DNA from: Phanerodontia chrysosporium
Lineage: Eukaryota > Basidiomycota > Agaricomycetes > Polyporales > Phanerochaetaceae
Assembly (NCBI GenBank): GCA_001910725.1
Contig: MJGA01000075.1
Coordinates: forward strand, 1-51,946
Direction of reading: 5' to 3'
DNA length: 51,946 bases
Of this stretch, positions 43,191 to 51,946 are shown in pieces. Below the pieces are notes generated by a model. That model saw nothing but the letters and a program-made list of their open reading frames with translations. It was not told the origin of the DNA and made no database searches. The translations under genes were made by a program, and so were the position numbers. Position 1 is the stretch's first letter. Every line of letters starts with the position of its first letter.

Positions 43191-46100
43191 TCATGACTCT
43201 TCTTCTGCGGCTTCAAGCAGCAGTTCTGAACATACAGCTGTCAGCGTGGATTAAGACGATAGCTGTAACCCGACACTTACCTCCCCACATGGAATTTTGC
43301 ATCGACGAGAGAACGTTACCAGCGTCCTCGTCAACAACACGCGACTCCCGTGAAGATGCGTCAAACCTGGTTACACAAGATGTCAGCATAACGAAATGAT
43401 CGTCAGACACAAACACGTACGAGCTACGCATGCCTGTGTCGCCAATGGACAGCATGCTGACGTCGCTCACGCGGCGGCTCCTCTGCAGAGTGCTGCGCGA
43501 GGGGGTCTCGAATGCAAGCGACAGTTCTGGCGTGATACCGCCGTAGCTAGGGGATGGCGTATCGGGATCCATGAAGCGGGAGGTATGCTGCCCTGGGGAG
43601 GTGATGTCCCGTGTGGTGGATGGAGGCGTGACGGGCTCTCCGGCGTCGACGACGATGTCGGGCAGTCCTAGGTATACATGGTGAGGATAAGGAAGGGGGG
43701 ACGAAGAGTACAAGCATACCCTGCTGTGCTAGTTTCTGCAACCGGAGTTGCTCCTTCAAGGCGAGGTACCGCCGGCGGTGAGATATCATGAGGAGTAGAG
43801 ACTGCACACGGTCGAAGTCAACCAAGTCGGTAACGAGTTTGTTGGTCTCATTCCGGACTACGAGATCTTGCAATCTGAGAAGAATCATGAGTCCCGATAT
43901 CTTTATACCAACATGCGCACACGTACACTAAGGCATCCTGGTCGACGATAAGCTTGTGGTGGGCGAGTAGGAGCAGCATGTTCGTGAAAGAGATTCCTTT
44001 GCCGGGCTCGTAAGAGATCCGGGCTTCGTGATAGAGTCGATTCCAGAGGTTTTTCCTTCGCTTAATCATTTGGCGATCTATACTGTTGACGTTCATCTGC
44101 AGCTTGCGAGTGTCTATCGGGTATGTGGGACACTGATCTTCTGCCTTGGACCTTGCCATGATATTGTGGACACTCCACTCCGTTGGGTATATTTTGACTT
44201 CGAATATTCCGGATAATCGCTGTGTGTCGTATGATGTTAGAGCATGTTAACGTAACTGTAGACAGAGGCGTACCGAGAAGAAAGGGACGAATTTGTTTCG
44301 CTCCAAGTATCCAGTCTTGGGGTTCGCAAACTCAGCCCAAACCTTCTTGAACGAGCGCATCTCTTCACGAGTGATCTCTTTAGAACCGCCTGTCATCTGG
44401 AATACGTAGTTGAAGCTCTCAACCACCACACCTGGAAGGCTGTTAGCTCTGGCGATCACGTCGATGATAGCAGCATCTTACCAGTGAACAAGTTCGCGAA
44501 GATGTACTGCATAGTGCGTTTTTTCTTCGTCAGGGATAGTCAAATAGGGACGAGCACCGTGCTCACCATGCTAAGGAGGTTCCAAGCAATGAACAAGGTA
44601 AAAGCCCAGCCGACGCTCCCGCAGTCAGAGTCGCTATTGGTGGACGATGAGTTGGTGCAGCGAGGGTACACCAAAGCACTGCGGTAAAGGTTAAATACCA
44701 AGACAAGCTTCGAATTGGGGACTCTATGCTTACTAGTCGTGCATGTACTGGTTCCATCCTTCGCTGCGCAGGAAGTCAGCAAACGCAATGGTGTTCATAC
44801 GAATGTAAACTCACCCTGTCGTCATAAAAGCAAGCATCACCAACGCTTTCGGCATCGATGAGTAGTTCTGGTTGCGGCCTTCCCCGGTACTCCACTTGGT
44901 CAAGCTGAATACTTCTACGTAGAGAATGGCGAAGAAAAGGAAGAGAACCATCCACAGGCTCAAGAGACTGAGGATGACAGGGAGACTCGCGCTGTACAAG
45001 TGTGAGAAACATTGATCACAGCTGGAAACAAAGCACGTACACTGCGGTCTTGAATAGCTTATTCAAACTATTGGTTCGCTGTACGAGCTTGAATGCGATC
45101 GAAGTAATGAATAACTTTTGCAGCTGCTGGACGGCGAAGCCCCCAGCGTTGAACCGGACGACGATAATAGTGATGAGGCTACCACCAGCGACGATGATGT
45201 CGAAAAGATTCCACCCGTTGGCGCTGTAGCTGCTCCAGCCAAGGCCATACAGCCGGACGGTGATGTCAATGAGGTAGACAATGGTGATACCCAGGAAGAA
45301 ATCGGCTGCCGAGAATATACAGATCAGATAATGTCACTTGCATTTGTGAGCGAACTTACTCCGCAAGTCGTCGAAGGCATGCTGAGGAGCGAAAGTCTGC
45401 GTCATCAAGGCAATGACATGCAAGACAAACAGAGCTGTCATCATCCTGTGCCACCATCCATGCTTATGGACAGCCCGGTCATAGCACCACGCTCTAATGG
45501 GCCAAGTAGGTCGAGTCTTTGGACGCTTTGAAGGGCGCTGTCGCTTGATGAGCTTCTGCAAGTCTATCCACTCCCGCTGGGGTTGTGTTAGGAAGGCACT
45601 TCCCGTCCTTGACGTGAAGTTACCAATAATGATACTAGCAAACAACGTTAGCCGGTACAGCAGATATGACTGACAGGGACATACCTGACGAATAATGTCA
45701 GGATGACAACTCCACCGAGGAGGTTATAGATGAGGAAGAAGATGGCGTTAGCCTGCGACGCATTCTGCTGCGGCTGTTTGCCCGCGCCAGTTATGCTGAC
45801 CGCTATAGACATGACGTCGATCCAGCCTTCCAGCGAAACGATCTCGAAGAGGATCAACAACGACGCGCGGAACGAGTCGAAGGAGAATTTCGTCGAGGGT
45901 TGAGGATTGTCCCAAACGCGAGGTACCAGAAAAGTGAACGCATCCTGGCCCTGGCTGTTCTGCATGACAGCGTTGCTGTACTCGTTGACGCAGCCGTCGA
46001 TGGAGGGTACACTGCCGTCGTTGCATTCGTTCATGAGGCCGGCGAATATGTTTGTCCCCCAAACCGCATACGGGATCATGTAGAGAATCGCCAACAGCGC

Positions 46101-49100
46101 AGCGTCGAAGATACGAGTAGCTCCGAAGATAATCAAGGACTCGAACGTTGAACGCATTTTGTCGATAAGCGTGATGAGCCTCAGTGCTCGGAGCGCTTTC
46201 AATGACCGCGTGAGTCGACTGAGCCCTCCGATGAAGATGAGCCCAGTGGTGACGTTGATGACCAACCCAACCATGATGAGGAAGTCCAAGACGTTCCAGA
46301 TGCTGCGTATGTAGGCGTTCGGCGTGAAGAGAAAGCCATCGGCGATGATCTTGATCAGGAATTCGACGAAGAGGGAGAGACCGAAGGCAGCTTCCGCAAT
46401 ATCAAACCAGGAGCCCCGTACGAGACCATGCTCTTGGTACCATTGCCGACGATACGGCGGGGTTGCGATCCATTCAACTGCGATGCCCGCAATCACGGTC
46501 AACAGGAGGACCAACTGAAAGATAGGATGCGCGATAGGGGAGGGTGGTGTCCCGAAAATTCGTTCGCCACTGGCAGGAGAGACGAGCTTCTGGCACGCTC
46601 TTCGCAGGGGGTTCTTCTGAGAGAATATCCAGAAAGTCTTGTCGTACGTTGGGTGATCCCGGATGAAATCAGCTTTCTGCGCTCGGCGTTCGTAGAGAAT
46701 GTCATTGACATCGTCTACTGTCGCGGTCTCATTGTTCAAAGCGGCCAGTACCTCCCTGTATCGGACTGATTAGATTCTTGTGAAAAGGTCGGAAGGATAT
46801 TCATACAGATGTCTTTCAGTTTCCTCGTCTATCGCGTCATGAGGGGCCGCAACGGAGTCTCGACGATTGCTTCGCAGAGTTGCAAGGGGAACGTCATCAT
46901 TCTTCTCGCCTGAGAACAGGTTCTGAAGAATGTTGAGCGACTTCTTCGATATATGTTTCGGTCCGCCAGGTCTGCCTGCGTTCTGTGTGGCAAACGCATG
47001 TATCAAAACGAGGCGGGAAGGAATGACGTTTGTGCGATAAACGCACCTGAATGCCACTGTGCCGGTCTCTGAAAGGCAGGCTGTAATCCTGCACCAAGCT
47101 CTTCTGCATCGGCAAGACCAGGTTGGACGGCAGCTGATCAACAGCAATGGCCTTTGGCTTCGCTTCAAACCATCGGTACGGGTTCAAGCGCCGTATCCAC
47201 GGTGCTCGGGCCTTCTGAGGACGTTGGGCAGCCCAGAAGTGCGAGGCTTGCCGACTGCGCTTCTGCTCCTCAGCGACATCGAAGTTTTCGTTAATGACGG
47301 CGATGAACATTTGGAGGACGATGTCTGCAATTAGCTGGTCAGCTTCAGTCCATGAATTCATAGTCTGTAGGGCCCCGCTCACAGTTTGCGAAGAAGAACC
47401 AGCCTGAAATGAAGAGTACAACTATAGCCGACTGTCGCAGGGGCACTTCGGTTGTGGCAGCGTCATAGAGTACATCCGTCCAGTTCTCCGATGAGAACAC
47501 CTGATATACGCCTAGAAACGAGTTGAAGACCTCGCCCCAGTTGATGAACCTGTCGTCTGCTTCCTGGACATCGCCACGAAGAAGTTGAATCCCAACGAGG
47601 GCAGTGATGTAGTTGATCATGAACAAAAACAGCGACATATTCGCGAGACCGTACATATTCCCGAACACTGCAAGCTATACCATGATATCAGCGACTGGTA
47701 CCGTCATGTAGAATTGGGCTTACCAAGAGAGGTTTCATGCGCGGAATTTCCAAAATAACGCGATAGAACCTCGCTAGCTGGAAGATGGTCAGCCAGGAGT
47801 AGACTGACGAGCTGTGGACAGCGGGAATCTGGATGATGGAAGAGCCGACCGCAAGTACGAGATCCAGCCAGTTCTGTCCACGCGCGAAGAAGCCACGATA
47901 GTTGGGAAGGTATGCGGCGAACCGAATCATGATCTCCAGATCGAAGACGAGGGTCAAAGCAAGTTCTCCTTTGTCCAAGATCTCCTTGTGAGTCGGTCCC
48001 ACGTCGACATTTCGGGTCGCTTGGAGGACTAATGAGGCCAGGGCAAGGGCAACCCATGCCAGTCGAGTGTTATCGTATATCTCCTTCAAGCGGTTATGTC
48101 TGGCTACGCGGCGGCCGTCGACAATCGACCAACCTTCGTCGTCGTGAAGTGCTGGTGCAAGACTGAACAGTGTGAACTGGTTTTCAGGTAGGGTTATCAG
48201 AGACAGACTCACGGTGCAGCTCCGAACGCGCTCTTATTCGTATCCTTGCGAATGGCAGAGAAGGTGTTCGTAATGACGGCGACGAAGAGGTTGATGAGCC
48301 AGACGTTGAGCACGATGATACAGACGATGAAAAAGAAGCATGACACAAAAAATTCCGAATCCATCATGCTGTACATGAGTGGAGACCACTATGTTTTTGT
48401 CAGCAAGGAATGATCATAGGATTCAGAATGAGGCTCACCCCATTGGCGGAAGACACGATAAACACCTGCAGGGCGGAATAGTAAATCGTGTCGAAACTCT
48501 CTATCCCGACCTCGGGATTCCCCGAGTTCTCCTGCGAACGTGGTAAGGGATCGCTCGACAACGAGTGGAGCATACGTACCACACAGATCTGTCCGAGTGG
48601 ACATACATAACCCTTTACCGTTGTGCGCGTGTTGTTTTCTGCTGGCTGGTACGGCATAACCTCCAATGTAGTCGCGTTGATATATGCACCACATTGGTTC
48701 CCAAGGTCTATGTCCCCTTCACCACCTGTGGCCAAGAGGTGACACGTTCGCCGAAAGGAGCCCTTGAACGACTGGATACCGATAATCCTAAACACCGTTG
48801 ATGTCATTATAGACGGGAATAGAAAATGATGTATAGCCTTACGAGAACATGACCATGGCGAAGAGTACGAAATACGCTACACTTGCAAGCAGCGGGCGAG
48901 CCGTCTTCAGAGAGCGCATGATGGTCTGGGTCGTAGGGTTAGATACAAGCACACTGTATACGCTCCCTAACACTCACTGTTGTACCGGAGGTGATGGCAA
49001 GAAGCCGGGTGATTCGAAGCACGCTCAGGGCTCGAAATATGCCGATGTGATAGTTCCCTCGTTCGGCGCCGGTGATGGCTAGACCGAAACATATCCAGAA

Positions 49101-50855
49101 ACTGAGCACGGCGACGAAATCTATCCTCGTCCAACTATGGCGTAGGTAGGGTAGATTACGGTGCGTAGTATCGTGGGCTTTCTGAACACTCAGACGAAAC
49201 GGTAGAGAGAGCGTGTCGCCGCTGTTGTCGGACTTGAGAGCCTTGGAGAGGAATGTCGGTTGCGAGGGATTGCGCATGTGTGAATGGATACGTTCCGCCT
49301 TCTCCATCATTGGAGTTTTGGACTGGACAGTGTCTGAACGTGCGCGCGCAACAGATGGCCGCTTCGGTGTCGCATCCGTGGCAGAAGGCTCCACCGAGGC
49401 GGCCATTGAATGGTGTGCGAGAGTGAAAGGGCGCGTCAAGTTGTAACGAAAGCGACGAAGGCGTTCCGTTACTGAAGGATTGCGGGACAGTAGTTGAGGC
49501 TGTGAATGCGAGTGGATGAGCGAAGGGTGACGAGACAATGATACCGGATCGGATGTCGATGGGGAAGCATGGGGTCTGGGGGTGGTGCAAAAATTGAGGT
49601 GAAAAGAGTGGACGTGGGTATTTCTGGGTCAAGTAGGAATCCGAGACAGCTATTCGAGCGAACATCTCGAGACTTGTGTACATATATCAGCAGCTGGCAT
49701 GCGTCAGGACAAGAAGGTAAGACACGTACGTGAATATCACGAATAGCACAAATAGTGCGTAGTCCTCCCACTGGTGAAAATACCCCTTGACTTTGGGTGG
49801 TCGAACAAAGCCATCCGGGCCTGCAGGGTAATCTGCAGGTAAGGCGGCGTTTGGGGCCGCCTGTATGGTCAGTACTATTGCGTTGACGATGATGAGCAAC
49901 AGTATTGTCGGCTCGGTCCACCTAGATGACAGTCAATAGTATCCTTCGTTGAGAAAGACGGCACTCACGGATGGATTAGAAACCGGTACATCGCCAACCG
50001 TACTCGGCTCGTAGGCCCCATACAGCACAGCGTCCTACCGCGGACGGGCAAAGCTTTCGACAAGTCAAAGACCTCCGGTTCATACTCCTTCTCCACGCCG
50101 TCGTCCTCCTCGTCAAACTGCTCCTTCTCTGTGACCTTCTCATCAGCATCCGCCAGCCTAACGTGTTCGTCGACACCAATGCCAGCCATATTGACCACGC
50201 GGAGCGACGCGCGCCGTAGGGTTCGCGAAATGGTCGTCAGCCTGTTCCCAGCCTTGCGAAGGGGCGACGGAGACGTGCTGTACCGCGGTATACGCTTGCT
50301 GCGCGTAGTCGAGGCCGAGCGTTCGGGGTCCCGCGTTGTCTATGGTGTGCCTCCACCCACTGCTAGTTCCCGGTCTCGACATATTAGCCGTGAGACCTAT
50401 TTCATCGTCGTCCGGGTTAACTTCTGGGTCCGAGACGCGGTACGCAGACGAGATGAGAGAAGCAGAGACGGCCCCGGTTGAGCCGTTGTATAGGTCCCAC
50501 CCCCTGCACTCTGGTACGTGAAACTAGGATGGCCAAACGTGGGACTGTCCTCCTCCGTTGGCGAGAAGAACGGGTCTTCATGGGCTGCCAGCCGGCTGGG
50601 ACACCCGAAGTCCCGCGCGCTGCGACGTGCTTGTACGCGGAATCAGCATTCGGCAGGTCGAAACGCAGTGGGTCTTCGTCGTCTCCATGCGCCCCCAGCT
50701 TAGTCTCCGGCGTGCAAAGCTCTCCCTGGTGTCTGTGGTGCGAGTGCGGGCGATGGTGGTACGAACTGCCGATGCCAGCAGGCGTTCCAGTCAAGTCTAT
50801 AGCAGAAGATGTCGAAGCCGTTGATCCCCAGAAAGAGAGTGGTGGTGCTCTCCAT
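43191..50855 (-). CDS. CCH1: Voltage-gated calcium channel alpha subunit Cch1
   Basis: The gene has many exons and encodes four repeats of six helices. Repeat I starts with [19 protein letters not shown] (near 49900), repeat II near 48100, repeat III at 46600-45700 (S4: [20 protein letters not shown]) and repeat IV near 45300-44600. The pore signatures are SSANGW (I, Asn codon at 48442-48444), SSENW (II, 47486-47488), SLEGW (III, 45828-45830) and SEGW (IV, 44760-44762), so the filter is N-E-E-E. The C-terminus is cytosolic and ends [10 protein letters not shown] with stop at 43191. The protein mediates plasma-membrane Ca2+ entry, normally with Mid1. The N-terminal cytosolic part (50.2-50.9 kb) shows three apparent frame breaks, near 50275, 50500 and 50583, where both flanks look coding. 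The start at 50855 is a guess. Confidence 0.9.
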
Positions 50856-51184
50856 CGGCCAGACGAGAGAGTGACGAGCCGGTCAGCCAAAAGAAAGCAA
50901 GAGGAAAGTTTGGGGTGAGGTTGTGTGTTTGAGAGAAAAACAGTTGCATCAGTACACCGCCAAGCTAACGAGTCGCGAGGGGACGCGAAAAGCTGTGACC
51001 ACTGAATTCGCTCCGGTAAGTACTGTTTCTTACTCAGTAACAAGAGCACTTGACCCCCTTTTGTTACTATTCTTACCACCCTTATACAATCTACTTACTA
51101 GCGTGAGACGAGCCGTAGGATCAATCTTGCTTCCCGCCACCATCTGTCGCCCCTTTCACACTCGGCTGTGTCAGTTCCTCCGCC
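50856..51184. other. Divergent promoter region of CCH1 and BUD32
   Basis: About 330 bp between the two opposing starts. Pyrimidine-rich on the plus strand near 51050-51080 and 51130-51180. No specific site can be supported. Confidence 0.45.
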
Positions 51185-51946
51185 ATGCAAGCGGGTTCTT
51201 CGTCACAGGCATTGATTGCCCTGGGAACGCCTATCTCCCAAGGTGCCGAAGCAGCAAGTCAGCTCGCGTCTCGTCCTCCGGATACGCTTTGACATTCATG
51301 TCGACTTGGCCCCGCAGAAAATCTACAGGGCATGTCTTCATCCCGAGCCACTTGGCGTGGCGGGTGGCGAGTCTGCCGGTAACGCAGAATACGTCCTAGT
51401 CAAGCACCGTTTCCACAAGCAATACCGTCACCCGACGCTAGACACGTCGCTGACGAAATCCCGTGTGGCGGGAGAAGCCCGCGCGCTCATGAATGCTTGC
51501 GCTCCGGGGTCAACGTTCCCGGATTCGTATGGTCGATGCCGCTCAAGGTGTCCTTGGCATCGAGTGGATCGATGGCCGAAGCGTGCGGTTTCTGCTTGGC
51601 GTGGCGAGGAAGACGAGGTTGTAGTAAGGAGAAGACGTGGACGAAGAGACACCGCTGCCCGAAGAGGACGCGCTCGCGGAGTACAAGGTCTCGCGAGGTA
51701 TGTCCCTGCGTTGTTCTCGCTCGCTCCATTGATGCTAAGTGTATCTGGCAGAGCAAGTCATGCAAATGATCGGAACAGAAATCGCAAAGATGCACCTCGC
51801 AGATATCATCCACGGTGACCTCACGACATCAAACATGATGCTCCGTCGCCCGACGCCATCCACGCCCACTTCACTGATCCTCATCGACTTCGGGCTCGCC
51901 TACACATCCACTCTGTCGGACAAGGCCGTCGACCTCTATGTTCTCG
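51185..51946 (+). CDS. BUD32: Atypical kinase Bud32 of the KEOPS complex (partial, with frame breaks)
   Basis: Exon 1 (51185-51253) reads MQAGSSSQALIALGTPISQG plus AEA. Exon 2 starts at 51318 with KIYRACLHPEP and continues with VLVKHRFHKQYRHPTLD, which holds the Bud32-type Lys and YRHPxLD motif. Downstream are VDAAQGVLGIEWIDG, then IIHGDLTTSNMML and LILIDFGLAYTS, the short catalytic and DFG loops of piD261/Bud32. The intron between exons 1 and 2 begins GCAAGT, a GC-AG type. A second intron starts GTATGT at 51700. Frame breaks occur near 51492-51497 and 51519-51527, and a stop-containing stretch lies at 51600-51633, although conserved sequence continues through them. Since this gene is normally essential and single-copy, sequence errors are the likeliest cause. 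Bud32 supports tRNA t6A formation with Kae1. The window ends within the C-lobe. Confidence 0.85.

Overview
The window looks like nuclear DNA of a basidiomycete fungus, most likely an Agaricomycete. Genes are interrupted by many short introns of about 45-65 nt with GTRNGT donors, CTAAC-like branch sites and YAG acceptors. The recognisable products are typical fungal ones: condensin SMC2, eIF3a, the Cch1 calcium channel, OMA1, an EI24-type membrane protein, Bud32, a histidine acid phosphatase and a GH88/105-type hydrolase. There are no bacterial-style operons.

Region 1 (1-20 kb) is accessory in character. It holds the N-terminus of a mitochondrial protein (1-191, minus), a single-pass membrane protein (1247-2465, minus), a degenerate protein-kinase-like gene (3096-4117, plus), a nine-exon MYND zinc-finger gene (8258-10266, minus) and a small F-box-like gene (18834-19732, minus). 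Its main feature is a family of three P-loop NTPase genes: A (4384-7529, minus), B (10804-13366, plus) and C (14048-18350, plus). A and C are a recent inverted duplication that is similar even inside introns. C is broken by a 1,118-bp inverted-repeat transposable element that carries two outward-facing tRNA-like modules, by a 1-nt frameshift, and by a start codon that is out of frame. All three members appear to contain a 6-nt microexon at the same site.

Region 2 (21-26 kb) holds a secreted or anchored six-hairpin glycosidase (plus) convergent with a membrane-anchored histidine acid phosphatase (minus).

Region 3 (27-52 kb) is conserved housekeeping sequence. SMC2 (minus) is divergent from a DUF262-domain gene (plus). 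OMA1 and an EI24-family gene follow (both minus), then a poorly resolved small gene (minus), eIF3a/TIF32 (plus), CCH1 (minus) and the N-terminal half of BUD32 (plus, cut by the window edge).

Several conserved genes show apparent single-base frame breaks. They cluster at the right edge (CCH1 N-terminus and BUD32), with single cases at the left edge and in the acid phosphatase. Consensus sequence errors are the simplest explanation there, so the frameshift in NTPase copy C should be checked before it is used as evidence of decay. The transposon insertion in C does not depend on this caveat. Splice models were made by eye from reading-frame continuity and paralog comparison and have no transcript support.
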